Below, in pieces: positions 23,801 through 38,800 of a stretch of DNA of 64,000 bases. The stretch's first letter is position 1; the number at the start of each line of letters is the position of its first letter. A program made the translations under genes and the position numbers. Origin of the DNA: Siphonodentalium dalli (taxonomy: Eukaryota; Mollusca; Scaphopoda; Gadilida; Siphonodentaliidae); contig CP136061.1 in the NCBI GenBank assembly GCA_032622095.1, positions 219,324,373 to 219,388,372 of the forward strand. The letters are read 5' to 3'. The notes beneath the pieces were generated by a model. It was not told where the DNA came from and searched no databases. It saw nothing but the letters and a program-made list of their open reading frames with translations.

Positions 23801-26800
23801 AAAAAACGAAAAAAAATGGCCTGCATGAATCAATGTAATCAGAGTTGATTTGCGTTGGTCCGGTTGTCTTTGATTTTCTGATCACCACCTGCACCGATGC
23901 CTGCACCACTTCAAAGGTTGATACCAATTTTTTGTATTCAATGATTTGTCTGTCAGCAATGCATCACATGCGCAGAAAACATCAAACAACCAACTTCAAT
24001 TGGCACTGGTACCAGTCAATGTAATTGGGACATTGACTGCTTCGATTTCGCTCAGAACAAATTCAAAGAGTCATTCCGACAAAATGGGGGATTGGAACCG
24101 AAACTCCGAAAGCACCAACAAATAGCCAATATCGCAAACTGAACAATCAAATCATGATTTGTCGCAGTCAGATGAAGAAAATGTTCCAGATCCAGCAGCA
24201 GATGTACCGGTACCAATTTGTCTAACTCCTGGAGGAATGAGTAGGGTAACGAGAAATCACGAATAACATCGACTGAAATTACGAAATATTGTCATCCCTG
24301 AAAATTTCATACATGATCATGTTTGACGATAAAGATGCAAGTATAGGACCATATATAGACACACAAAGACCCCCACCCCATACACACACATGCCTCTCCA
24401 AGTCTCACAATTCTGATGTGAGCAATATATTATTTGAACAGAACAGAAAATGATTGCCTGACGACTTCAATAAGTCCCAATGTGGTTCATAGAACCCAGA
24501 AAAATAACCAGCTGATACTTCTGTCGATTCAGCTGATATATAACAAAAATACTTGCAGAAATAACGAGTATATTCAGGGAATCGATATACGAATACGATC
24601 TTTAACTTCAGAATTAAAATTATTCTTACCGTGCAGGCCTGGTGCTATTATCTGTATCTGCGATTTTTCACGCGCCTACCACTTTTGCAATTCTAATTCC
24701 ATGTACACGTTTTTCCGCGTGCCTAAGTCCAGCTATTAGTGTTGAAACGATTAGTAGACGTCAACTAGAATTTTGGTGATAATCGATTTATAGCAATCTC
24801 GAGGTCGACTAATCGCTATATTTCCCAGAAAGGTATAGATAAACATTTCATTGGTAGCAATCATTGATGCATGCAGTATACTTCCATATTTATCAACAGT
24901 GTTCACGCTGCTGTGAGCAAATTTCGCAAATTACAAAAGAAAGACAACAAAGTGGCTCAACAAAATGTGCTAGTGGCCAAAGAAAGTGGCTGAAAGAATT
25001 TGGGTGTGTGGCTCACTGGCTCTTAAATTAACTGCCGTCGGACAGATTAAGTTTAACAATCAACGACTGGTTGAAATTATATCACATACAGTGAATGGGT
25101 TTCCTATTTCTTCTTGATAAAAACACACATTCATTGTATTGCTTTCACATCGCCAAACATTAGTGAAACAAAGAAAGGAAAAATATCATATAATATCAGA
25201 CTTTGCATAAACACTATATTGTGTACCCGTGTCAAGGGCCTTCTCGAACCAACATTTAATCAAAGTTAAACGGCGAGACAGACTTTCTTTTCCACATTTT
25301 TTAACTTGTTAATTAAAATTGCAATTGAAGGCCCCCAATGTTAGACTTTATTTTTGGTAAAGCATTTAGTAAATAGGCAGATGTAAAATCTCGCAGAATT
25401 TTCAATGTTTGATTAATAATATTGTTGTTACTAGTAATATTGTTGCTGTTTTACCTACCAGAAATTGTTTTATTATCTTAGAATAAATATTTGAGTTAAT
25501 TAGCGTGTGTTGTTCTTTGAATATGTTTAAATCAAATTGGCTCCAAATAATATGGGTTGAAAAAATGTGGCTCAAGTAAATGAAAAGTGGCTCAAAAAAA
25601 TTCACAAGTGGCTAAGGTGGTGGCTCAAGAAAATCTTGGGCCAGTGTGAACACTGTTTATCGACGCCCATGTGTAAAAAGCACAAACGATTGTGAAGGAA
25701 CCCAAAATACGATCCCTGGTCGCGGTTACAGTATTATAAAAACATGTTTCTGATCTACATATTCAGTCATCACGTGAGGGATAGAGACCTCACTGTAGTA
25801 TGTTGTTTGCCAGAAAAAACAGGACCCTTTTGATGTCTCATCGATTGGAATAATCATTGTTTGGCTAAGTTGCAACAGCAGATTTACTGTACATGTTCCC
25901 ATATCAAAATCCGGCACCTTTGATATACGATATTCTACATCCGACGTTGCAATAGATATGCTGTTTTGATGACATGTGACTGATACAAGATCAAACAAAT
26001 TCCGACGTGACCACGTGTTCACTTCACTCCTGACAGGGTGCTGGTATAATTATGTTTATATTGTGCTAGATTATGCCAATATATCAGTCAGATTTCTAAT
26101 CAAGTCATTGACTCATTGTCATACAACTACACACCCTTAAAGTAGACCAACAGTTACATGGTATAGCTTGAGAACAAATCTATCTATGGGGGGGGGTGGG
26201 GTAAATGAGTGCGGTATCATGCCTTTGAAGTGTAGAAATCGATCCGTGACTACGTATATCGGTCAGAGTTCTGCATATATGGTGTAGCAGTCAGGCGGCG
26301 CATGCTTTGAATTGATGACTAGCAGAATTTCACACATACGCAGAAATATACATTTTGGGAATTTCCCGGAAAGTACATGTAGTTTCAGTTTTGTTTGATT
26401 GTTCCTGTTTCACTTATAATCATGGACGCCGAAACTAACCAAAGGCAACACAGTTAAACTGAATACATACAAGAAATGGATAATGCAAGGTCAAATTGGG
26501 TTTGAGACAACAAAAGTTGATGGCTATGAATATGTGACTAAAGTATGGTGTCTGATATTGACATTTGGATGGGAACAAGTCATTTTGGAGTCATTTGTAA
26601 AAAAAACATGGCCGCCAGTGGCCAACTTGGATTTCCAAATTCAACCCATTAGCAAGGACTACAGGCCTGAGTGTTCGTCTGATCATCATGAAATTTGTCA
26701 TGGATGTTAATGTTGACATGTAGATGGGAACGTGTCATATTTGGGTCATTCAGCCACAAAACATTGTCACCAGCAGCCATCTTAGATTTAACTCCTTGCA

Positions 26801-29800
26801 TGACTAAATCTTTTGGCATGGGCTACAGGTCGTATCTTTGGTCAGATCCTGAAATTATGGATGTTAACATTAGCATGTAGATAGGAACGAGTCATTTCAG
26901 GGTCATTCGGCCATGAAACATGGCTGCCGGCAGCCATCTTGCATTTTACTCTTTGCATGACTAAATCCTTTGACACGGGCTACAGACCACATCCCTCATC
27001 TGATCATCACCAAACTTCATATGGATCATCGGGGTGACCTCTAGATGGGAGCCATCAAAGTTTTCCGAAAAACATGGCCGACAGTAGCCATCTTGTATTT
27101 TGCTCTTTGTGTGACTAAGTCCTTTGGTACAGCCTACAGACGACACCCTACTTATCCGATCATCACTAAACATCACATGGATCTTCGGGATGACCACAAG
27201 ATTGAAAACATACCACCAGCAGCCATTTTGGATTTTACTGTTTGCATGACTAAATCCTTTAGCACCCCTACAGTCCACTTCCCTAATCCTATCATCACCA
27301 AATTTCATATCGATCTTGATATTGATCTACTAGATGGGAGATATCAAATGTTTTTGAATTTCATTGGGAAATCATGGCAGTTAGTGGCCATCTTAGATTT
27401 TACTTTATATATATCTCTTCATGTTGTTATCTGGTATTACTTAGACATTTCAACTTTCCGCATTCCTAATCGCTCCATTGACAGTAACACATGCAATTAT
27501 CCCGTCTCCAAGTTGAGCTACAGTCTCATTGACACTTTCATTGAAATCACCTTTGTGGAGACATGTTTAAAACATGAATATTTTGTTTAATACATGGAAT
27601 GTTTTGGAGGTTCGCACATACGTGCATTTCATGCTCGATTTGTTGTGACATCACACATTGGGCAGATATTTGAAAGAAATGTGGGTACAAGGGAGAAATT
27701 TAATATCTAAGTCCAGAAAAAAAATTTGGAGTTGGATAAAAAAAATCTTACTTATTTTCTACGGTCAGTCGAAAAACCCCAAACATAGGCCTTGTATGGG
27801 AATTTTGCCATTTGTGGCACTGTGCTGTTTAAGTAGATCATGCCATGAATCTCTACTATGGCTAACACCCGTAGAGATCATATTCCACCAGTACAAATCC
27901 TGGGAACTTTTTGAAGTTTTGACAGGGAACCATATAAAATTGAAAAAATAACACGGGGAATATATTTCTTAGTTATTATCTGTTCCTTAATAATGTACTT
28001 CACTGTATGTGAAGGACCGAACTCAAAATTTCACGATTTAAGTGACTTTGTGCATGATTTTGCTTTGCGATTCTTACAATTATAGAATTTTTCCAGGGGT
28101 AATTAATTGAATGTTTATTGCGATATCGGCTCTCAAAAGTCACAGAAACACATGCAATTTCGAGTTGGGACCTTCACATATAGTGAAGTACACTATTAAG
28201 GAACAGATAATTATTAAGAAATATATTCCCCGTGTTATTTTATCGACTTTATAAGGTTCCCTGTCAAAACTTCAAAAAGTTCCCAGGTTTTGTACTGGTG
28301 GAATATGATCTCTACGGGCGCTAGCCATAGTAGAGATTCATGGCATGATCTACTGTTTAGGCTGCTTTAAATTTGCAGGGAGAAAATGTCGATGTCATTC
28401 TGAATTTTATGATTGCCTAACAGTGACACATTTATCTTCCAAATTGTTGATGATCATCACAGACTTGAAATATGTCACTGACTCAGTGTAATCGGAGAAA
28501 CAGGGATTTGGATGAGCAGGGGATGTGAAAGTCGAATCCACTTGCTCTGTGTAGCCTAGTGATTATAGTTTTATCCGGTGAAGCGATTTTTTTTTTCTGA
28601 CATTCGCTCTGCCAATACTCCCCTCAGCACTCAATATTACTTATTTCAGTAAGAAGAAAAAAATGGATAAAAATCAGGTGTTTTATGAGTATATGACTGC
28701 TAGAATAAAAACTGAAATACAGGCAGGTGATTTCTCCAACTACAGTAATGCCCTAAATAATTGACTCCTTAACCACAGCAGAATTATGGGTAACTTTTCA
28801 GGATTTAGTCGGAAATATGGCTTGTTGCAACAAGCCATATTTCCAACTAAAACCTGAAAAGTTACCCATAATTCTGCTGTGGTTAAGGAGTCGATTATTT
28901 AGGGCATTACTCCATCCGTCTATAATCCATATCCAATTAAAATAAATAAATTATTAATGAGGTCTTTGGCTGGAAAACTGCTCTTCATAGAATTTTAGTT
29001 CAAATTGCTGTGAATTGTGTATTGCTACCTTGCATTGGCATAAACAGCCACAAATCAACATAAAATGAACACTTTATTTTTGCAGGTGTCTGATGATGAG
29101 GATGACACACATCCAAATGTGGATACAGGGAGTCTTTTCAGATGGCGACATCAGGCCCGAGTTGAAAGAATGGAGCAGTCAGCTAAAGAAAAAGAAGATT
29201 TTAAAGAAAGCAAAAAGATGTGAGGAAACTTCAGTTTTGAATTCACGCACAAAAACTTGACAAAAATAGTTTTCGTAAAAGTCTTGTTTCAGTTCTTAAT
29301 TATCCCTCAAGATACATGTGTATATCAAAGTCCGCCTCGAATAAAATGTTCATGCATAATAAGTTTGTTGTGAAGATGGGTATGTGCTTATGAATATGGT
29401 CCAAATAAGCATTCTTTTACTTAATAAATATTTATGGACATTATGGAATTGAACTCGAAAGAAGTAAATCCACTACCACATGTCTATATAGGTTGCTGAC
29501 TTTAGAAAACATATCAACTCTTTAACCCTTTACCCAACAAACCGGCCAAAACCGGCCAAATAAAGATTCAACAGCCTAAAATATCTTCGGTCTGTCTCAA
29601 TAGAACCATACAAATATGGATATCATTGGAACCGGCTCCTTGACCACATTGTGATAGTTACAGTTATACCCTGTGCCAATGCATTATCTTATATATGCGA
29701 GTCGACCATAGGTCGCCTCGCATATATAAGAGAATGCATTGGCCTAAAAAAAAACTTTTTAAAACACTTTTTACCATTTTTTCTTACATTCTTTAACAAT

Positions 29801-32800
29801 TTTATAATTTTTAATGTGTTAAGCCAATGCATTCTCTTATATATGCGAGGCGACCTATGGTCGACTCGCATATATAAGAGAATGCATTGGCACAGGGCTG
29901 TTCTGTTGGGTAAAGGGTTACTGGTTGCATGCATTGTAAATGTATAACTAACACATAATGTTTGACCATTGTGTCTACCCAGGGTTGTGAATAAGGAGAC
30001 GTGCTTTCGTGCACATTCATTCTGGAATATGTGCATTTCTTAGAAGCATTTCAACATCAACGATCTAACCATGATTCATTGCTTTACATGTTCGTATGAT
30101 TAATGGAATTGAGATTGATTGTTCCGTTGCCATTATGTAAATATATTATAAGTGTGTATTATATCTATCTAAAATACCAATCTTATTTTCCGTATTGTTT
30201 GATATAAACTTATGAGTCGTACTATTTTTCGCTCAGTTTTAAATTCGTGCACCAATGAGTATGCGAAAAATAGTACCGTGCAAATTTAACTACGAGTAAG
30301 GTAGGTTGAACTTATTATCTGAACATTTCCCTCCAATGAAAATGGATCCATCTGTACTTCTATTATCTTAGCACATGTCGGTCATCTGCTCATGTTTTCT
30401 GTATACCCCTCTGAATGAATAATAGAACATTCCAATGTATACTTCTATAACTGGCTGGGAGAATCCATTTAGTATAGAAAGGGTTAATGCACCAACTAGG
30501 ATATGCTTTAGATAGCTTGGAACGTGTTCCATTACTCTTACACTCAAATAGTACTATTTATCCCCAAATGTTGGACTTCCACTGTTTCATGCTGAACTAC
30601 ATGAATAATATATGTGCTTATATACCAACATGCATCAGCAGGTGTCCTATTTATTGGAGGTAAAGTTCAGATAATAAGTTTACAAAATGACTTATGCTCG
30701 TTTGTTGAACTTATTATCTGAAAATTTCCTAAGGAACTACTCATCAATGAGTATTTAGTTTAGAAAGGGTTAAGCTTCAATACTATTTGGACTAGATCTT
30801 CTAACTGAGAGTAGCGTGGCTGAGAATGACATTCTCTGATACTAGTACAGTAATGCCCTAAATAATCGACTGCTTAACCACAGCAGAATTATGGGTAATT
30901 TTTCAGGATTTAGTCAGAAATATGGCTTGTTGCCATTCATCGGAAAGCTCTCACTGAGAGCTTTCCGATGAATGGTAAAAAGCCATATTTCCAACTAAAT
31001 CCTGAAAAATTACCCATAATTCTGCTGTGGTTAAGGAGTCGATTATTTAGGGATTTACTGTAGTTCATTGTTCATACTTTAGGAAAAAAATAGTTATGCA
31101 TATGCTCCCACCCAGTTATAAAAGTATATATTGGAATGGTCTATTATTCGTCTGGAGGGCTTTTCAGAATAGATAATAAGGAGGGTGACAGATAGATGAA
31201 TATATATTACAAGGGTAGAACAATTCCTATTCCTTTGTGGAAAATCTTCAGATAATAAGTTAAAAAATGGCTGTTTGTTGAAGTTATTGTCTGAACATTT
31301 CCAAGAGAACAATTCATCAATGAGTATTTAGTAAGGTAAGGGTTTGAAGGAGATTATTGTGCAATCTATACATTACTATTGACAGTGATTGCAAATAACG
31401 GTAATTTTTTATTTTCTGGGTGTACGGAAAATTAGCTTAGTGAACTGTCTAATTTGCATCATCAGGATATTACCATGATGCATCATGGTTCATATTTTGA
31501 ATAGCATCAGCAGCTTCCTACTCATCACAGTTTTTGGAAAATTGTGTTAAAAAACCCGAAAAAATAACAAATGGAAATGCTTATTTTTTCAGGTTTTTTT
31601 ATACAAATTTCCAACAACTGTGCCACCCATGTACTGAACTCTGACTTATCATTTCCAACTTTTCTGCAAACAAGTTTGGGGACAATTGCAGTAGAAGTGT
31701 TTGTTTCAGTAATTCTGTCAATTATTTGTCACTATTTGTGACAAATAGATATAGAAAAGTTAGCTTCCAGGTACACATATTTACTGTGTAGAGTTGTCCA
31801 TCATTCATTATTCTGGATGGACAATTACCAGGTTTATCAACTTAAGATTGCATTGCAATGCGCAACGCATTGTAGGGAAAATTGTGATGAGTATCACATT
31901 GTGAACCCTATGCATCGTTGCAGCCCTACTAATTTGGTGTTAAATCAGAAAGGGTATATTTATAATAGGAATGGTTCCTATTTATATTTTATTTTGGAAA
32001 ATAATATTTTCTCTATCAAAAATAATTTCATAATGCTCTGTTAGAATTTCTGAAATATTTTTGATACTGTTATTCAGGTATGAACAGAAACTAGCCACAA
32101 TCAAAACCCAGATACATAAAGCTGAAGCAGTAAGTAATGAAAAATTAGTCCAAATAAATAAAAATACTGTGTTCTCAGGCAACTTCCTCTTCACCCAATG
32201 AGAGGCTTGTAAATATATTATCAATCACCAATTTATACTTGCTTGGAAAACAATAGGAATTTATACCTTAAAATTTCCATACATGTATATGGATCAGATT
32301 CCAGCATTCTTGGAAAAAATTAAAAACCTCCCTCCCTCATCCAATCTTCTCTATATAATTGCCTGAGAACACAGGTATTTATTTTTAATGACCTTAATCT
32401 GAACTACTACAGTAATGCTCTAAGTAATCGACTTCTTAACCACAGCAGAATTATGGGTAACTTTTCATGATTTAGTCAGAAATATGGCTTGTTGCCATTC
32501 ATCGGAAAGCTCTCCCTGAGTGCTTTCCGATGAATGGCAACAAGCCATATTTCTGACTAAATCATGAAAAGTTACCCATAATTCTGCTGTGGTTAAGAAG
32601 TCGATTACTTAGAGCATTACTGTAAGTGATCTTATCAAATAACTGGCCTTTTAGAATAGAATGGTAATCGTCATCTTATTTCTTTAATGCATCTTGCCGG
32701 TTATAACAAATTTATTACCAATACCATGGATGGGAAAATAGGGTGGTGAGTACCACTCTGTTCTGAAATCGGACGTTGAATGATGAAGTGTACCAGAACA

Positions 32801-35800
32801 ATAAGTTGTCATCATGTCGTTATCTCTCTCGCATATATCAAGAATGTCATTTTGTTCATAACAATTCACCTGCTGAATCTTTATTATCTTTGGTGAGGGA
32901 TATGAAATTAATTCTGTCCATCAATCCATCTGTAAATCCATCTATCTGTAATAACTAGAGCTCCTATCTGGCTGGATTTGAGTATCTTTGGTATGCTTAT
33001 GAACCGCCATAGGGGAAAGGATATCTACATTGAACCGGTTTTGTCTATCCATTTTTAGCTCAACTTTACACTATTGCTATGGGTTGGTGTTTGTTGTCCA
33101 TCCATGCGTGATCCATCAACAATTTCCTTTAGCACACCCTACAGCTCACATCTATCATTGGAGTGTCACTAATCTTCTTATTGAACTTGGAGGCTACCTC
33201 CAGATGGGTGCCTTCTATTCTTACTGAAATTCGTTATAAAATTTGTTTGTCAGCAGCCATCTCATATTTCAAATTTGAATTGATCGGCACACCCTACAGT
33301 CCGCATTTATTGGGGAATTGTTATGAAAATTTACAGACATGTTTAGGATCACCTCTAAATGGGAGCTATCGAATTTGAAATTATTTCGATGATTAACCGA
33401 CAGCCATCTTGGATTTTACTCTTTACATGATTAAATCCTTCGGCACACCTTACAGACGACACCCTTCATCTGATTGTCACCAATCTGCAGATGGATCTTT
33501 GGGTGACTACTAGATGGGAGCCTTCCTTTTTTAGTAATTCGATAAAAACATGGCTGCCAGCAGCCATCTTGTAATTTACTCTTTGCATGACTAAATACTT
33601 CGGCACACCCTACAGGTCACATCTCTCAGCTGATAGTCACCAAACTTCAAACGGATCTTAAGTGTAATCTATAGATGGGAGCCACAAAGATTTTCGATGA
33701 AAAATATGGCAGCTGGCAGCCATCTTGGATTTTACTCTTTGCATGACTAAATTCTTCAGCACATGCTACAGCCAACATTTTTAATCCAATTGATCCCAAA
33801 CTTCATTTGGTTCTTGGAATTTACCTCTAGTATTGCTTAAACATTTCAACTTTCTGCATAGATTTATAGATAATCCATTTGACTGTAATGTATGTCATAA
33901 CCCCTCTCCAAGTTGAGCTTCATTGTCATTGATACATTATTCATTTGCAGAGTGAAAAATTATTCTGTGCCAACTTTTCATCATCCATCATAGGTCATGT
34001 TTGAATGATCTTTAACTTTTCCATGACTGGAGCTTCCTGAAATTTTGCGAAAACCATGTACCAATGCATTCTCTGATATATGCGAGTCTCCCATAGGGAG
34101 TCTCACATATATAAGAGAATGCATTGGCTTCGCAATATTAACCTTGTAAGCCAGAGTATTCTCTTATATATGCGAGGCTCCCTGTGGGAGACTCGTATAA
34201 ATAAGAAAATGTACTGGGACATGATATTTAATGCTGCACCAGCACAGCTCCTATCATGGAAAGGGTTAATATACTCATGAAGAAGCAATGGGGAACAAAT
34301 CCATATGCAACATGTTTTGTGCATTCTCTTTTCTGAAAATATGGCTCTCAGATTGAAAATTAAAACACATCAGCGAAAAGCAAGCCTGCAAATATTGTGT
34401 CTGTTATTTGCAGAATGAGGTCTCCAGAGGGTGAATTTAGTGATGCTATCCTGCACAGCAGGCTAGCAACACCAAATTTACCTTCTGGGGAAATAATTTA
34501 TCAATAGTCTCAAATTAAAATTGTTTTAGTTTCTATATCCCCTAATTTGCAGAAGATAAAAGACATAATCGATGTTACTAATTAACAACTTCAACTGGGG
34601 AAATTGAATCTGATCCTAGGTCTCCCATTGCAGTTGAGGCCTAAACAGAATGAGTTTCCCAGAGTGTGAATTTAGTGATGCTAGCCTGCCTTGCAGGTTT
34701 AGGCCTCAGTTAAAGCCTGCCTTGCAGGTTAGCGTCACTAAATTCACCTCTGGGAACCTCATTCTGCAAATGGTAGACACACTATTTGCAGACTTGGCGA
34801 AAAGCCACCTTTGCAGAGCGATACCTGATGCGGTGAATTTGAATTTGACTCACATATATAAGAGCATACACTGGCACAGGATCTTTAATGCAGCACCAGC
34901 ACAGCCCCAGTCATGAAAGGGTTAATGTGGCCCTTGTCACTCTTTTTACAAAACTTTATAAACATGCAAAGAGAAGGGAATACTTTCATTCATCATATAT
35001 ATGTATGTAATGCAGGAAGGTGTCAAAGATGAATTGAAGAAACTAAAATTGGAGGAGTCTGATGTCAAGAAACAAGAGAAAAAATTCCGAGAGAAAGAAG
35101 ATGAATTGGAAAAGAAAGAACGGGTATGTCTTCGTTCTGTTTTAAATTAAACCTCAAATCAACTTTTATTTGTGCATTTCACAGTCAGCTCTGAAATAAC
35201 AGATTCTTAAGATATAAAACTATAGCTGCACATCACAAATAATATATGTGATATATATAATCCCTTTTGTAAACTTGTAGTGGCGATTGTGTATTCTTAT
35301 TTCCATATTTGTTTGTACATAATTTGTAATTCATTGTCCACACAATCTTGGGCAGGTTGGGAAATAAAATTATAGATAAAAAGGAGTGATCCCATTAAAC
35401 ATGTAATCTTTGATGCTCTAATCAGCACACCTTTACATAGGCTGGTAAGGAGGAGAAATGTTGCTAACTGATCAGAACTGTGCAAAATTATTTATCAAAG
35501 AGAAAATTAACAGCTGATGTCACGTGATGTTTATATAATGGCGGCTGTGTATTTTTTCGCTCTGATGAAAGTTTCTTAAATTGATCTTAAAGTGAGTAAT
35601 TATGCATGTGCCATTCTAATGTGAATTATATAATTTCGTAAGGATACATAGTAACTCTTCGTGGAATTCGATTTCCGTTGTGTGAGCTGATTTTGGTGAG
35701 ATTTGTATGTTATTATGACGGAGGATATGCCAGATCGAGATTTAACGGTTTCGTTTGAGCGGGGTCAGTTCGGTAGGCTCAACAGCCAGGACATACTTCG

Positions 35801-38800
35801 TGGCGTGGATCAATTACTGCAGTGCGATGACATTTCATCTATACAGGTAATGGAAGATGACCCTCAAAATTTATGTTTGATTACTTTGAACAGTATAGAG
35901 GCCAAAGATTGACTGATAGAATCGGGGTTCAAACTTTTTCGTAGATTCATACGACCCACCGATGTTGACAATGCTAAAGTATATGTGACTATCAAAAATG
36001 CACCCTATGAAATGCCTGATTCATTACTTATTCGAGAGATTTCGAGATTTGGGGTAGTATTTTCCGATACAATGAAGCGTGCCACTATAAGAGGGACACA
36101 CATCGAAAACGGCGTGAGATATGTTCAACTTCATGCAAAGGACTGTCGCGAGATTCCGGCCACCTTAACTATAGCCGGTTTCACAATTCGTATCTACTCG
36201 CCACGCACAGCAGTACCGTGCAGGCACTGTAATCACAACCACTTAGTGAGCGTTGTTTGCGACGAAGCCAAGCAAGCGCGAAATAGGTGTTCAAACTGCC
36301 TATCAACATCTCACCAGACCCGTCAATGTATGAACGACGTAGTTTGTCGTCAGTGCATGCGCAGTGGTCACAAATCATTCCAATGTGAAAGCCGAAACAA
36401 CCAATCAAATCGAGGCCCACCTGCCAGCAATTTCAATCGGAGTGATACTCAGACCCCAGCGGAATCAAGGCCTGATCACGGTCATGGTGATTACGTGAGT
36501 CAAGTTAGTGAATGGCTCAGGCGTGCTGCAAGTAGAGATCAGACCTCGACTAATCAACCGCAAACGGGACATGCTGAGATTGCTGACAGGCGTGAATATG
36601 CACCCCAGATTGTTCGTCCGAAAGACAAACCGGATTCAAGTGTTTGCGACATAACGGAACGTGACATCGACACCAGGATTAACGGCGGGTCTTATGTAAA
36701 TCATGAAGGGCCCATGGACGATAAGCGTGATTCGACTGATGTTAATGTTGATAATGTCAATAATACCGTAGTGAAAGGCAATGACGCAATGAATGAGTAT
36801 TGTGAACAGAACGTTGGTGATAAAATTCAATCCAAACCAAACCAACCCCCCTCCAATGAGCGTGTGCCTGCTGAAAGTGCTAAAACCGTAATCTTTGGTG
36901 CCAGTAACTGTCGGGGAATGAAATTAGGGAAGGGAGTAAAGTTGTTCCAATATTCAGGAGCAAAGTATGCAGAATTAAGTACCCTCTTAGCATTAGTAGA
37001 GGACGCGGAGGAAAGTGTGATTCTGGACAAAGTTGAGAAGGTTATTGTACATCTGGGTACGTGTGACATCGTGGAGAACTCAATCGATATGATGGCCATA
37101 GAAATTAACATAACCGACGCAGTGACTACGTTAAATGAGTGGTTTCCGAATGCTGTTATATATCTTTGCAGCATCCCACCCAGGAAAGGTAATGGCTTCA
37201 AAATGCGAAACCACAACATGGCAATGTTACATCTGAATAAATTTATTGAAAAGCGTTGTGAGACAAAGGATTTCCTCAACTTCATTGACATGCCAGTATT
37301 TCGTACTAAGGAGGGCGCTGCTGCGAGATCAATGTTCAATACGGATGATCCCTCGGGACTGCATTTCAACCCAGAAGGGAGGCGGAGGCTAAGTGACGCC
37401 ATTCTGAATGTAATAGATGTAGTGAGTACTGTGAGTGGCAAATTTAAACGTGACTGTGACCATTTCACTCCTACCCCTGAGAGGAAACAAGTGGCTAAAA
37501 CCTCAACCTGATGTGAACAGTTCAGTAGTAAACAGTGTGACGATAACTCTATTGATGTGAATAATTACTCCGTAAATCGTGTTGTAGATGACATGTGTAA
37601 TGATGATACAAGTGTTGCTCGTGATGTAAATGATAATTGTGATGTAAACATTACAGATTGTGATAGTAATGTAAATGTTTATGTAAATGATAAATTAATT
37701 TGTAATGTAACAAATAATAGATATTTCTCAGACAACGGCGACTCAAATTTGATGCGTGAAGTCAACGCCAAACCTCAAGTTTATGGTAATGATCACCAAT
37801 ATATCGTAAATGGTAATTGTGCTGTAAATAGTGCATATTATGATGATAATAATGTAAATTTGTATTATGATGATAATAATGTAAATTTGTATGTAAATGA
37901 TAAATTAATTTGTAATGTAACAAATAAAAGATATCTCTCAGTAGTAAACGCCAAACCTCAAGTTTATGGTGATGGTGATGATCAAGAATATATCGAAATA
38001 TATGATAGGATACGCTCGTATCCAACACATATCGATACTGGTTACACATTTGATACTACGATGCAACTGGTGAATATACATGTAAATAAGAAAACAGAAT
38101 TCCCTGGCGAAAATCATTTAAATGATGGCACAATGTTTACATCACGAAATTTAGTCAATAGCAACTCTCGGTCTGACTTACATGTAAATGATGATGTTGT
38201 GAGTGTTGACAGTGTGCACTCTTTGCCTTGTCGATGTTATGTTAGTTCTAATGGTACATTTCAGCATTGTCATTGTACAACAGGTGAGTATCCATATCAG
38301 CTTATAAATACCAATGAGGCAACTGCGCATTATGATAACCTTGATGGTTTAAGCAATCTTTACCTCGAGAAGCCAGTTGATAACATTTCCTTGTATATGG
38401 ACAATGAACAAAGTAATGTTGATGGTATAAGCAATCTTTACCTTGAGAAGCCAGTTGATAACATTTCCTTGTATATGGACAATACGGTCGATGAACAAAG
38501 TAATGATAGTACCCTAGCTATTCTCACACTTAACGCCGGAGGGTTAGCAAAGCGACTGAGATACCCAGAATTTCGATCGTTGATAAATGATTATCATATT
38601 TTATGCCTGGGAGAAACATACATGGCGGTGGGTGCTGTTCCCAAAATAGAGGGGTTCACGGTTATCGGATTTAGTGTCCGAAAAACTAAGACTTTTAAAA
38701 GTTCTGGTGGAATAATGTTGGCTGTTAAAAATGCCATTGCTGATCAAGTAACACTTTGTGAAACTGAATGTGGTAACTTTATATGGGCACGGCTAATGGT

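Noticed and set aside
27045-27590. 181-codon ORF in intron 1
   Set aside because: It runs through several monomers of the 'gccatcttgg' repeat in one frame by chance. No conserved domain, and other arrays do not keep the frame.
29651-30036. ORFs on both strands with [14 protein letters not shown]-type text (also at 1.6, 34.1 and 57.2 kb)
   Set aside because: They are translations of the palindromic hairpins of the TTAA MITE, which read openly on both strands.
35910-35912. Selenocysteine codon in retrotransposon ORF1
   Set aside because: No SECIS-like structure was recognised in the 3' UTR and no Cys-aligned family member could be compared; CGA-to-TGA decay or readthrough is simpler.
37762-38049. 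His/Tyr-rich minus-strand ORF
   Set aside because: It is the antisense of the Asn/Asp-rich leader of retrotransposon ORF2.
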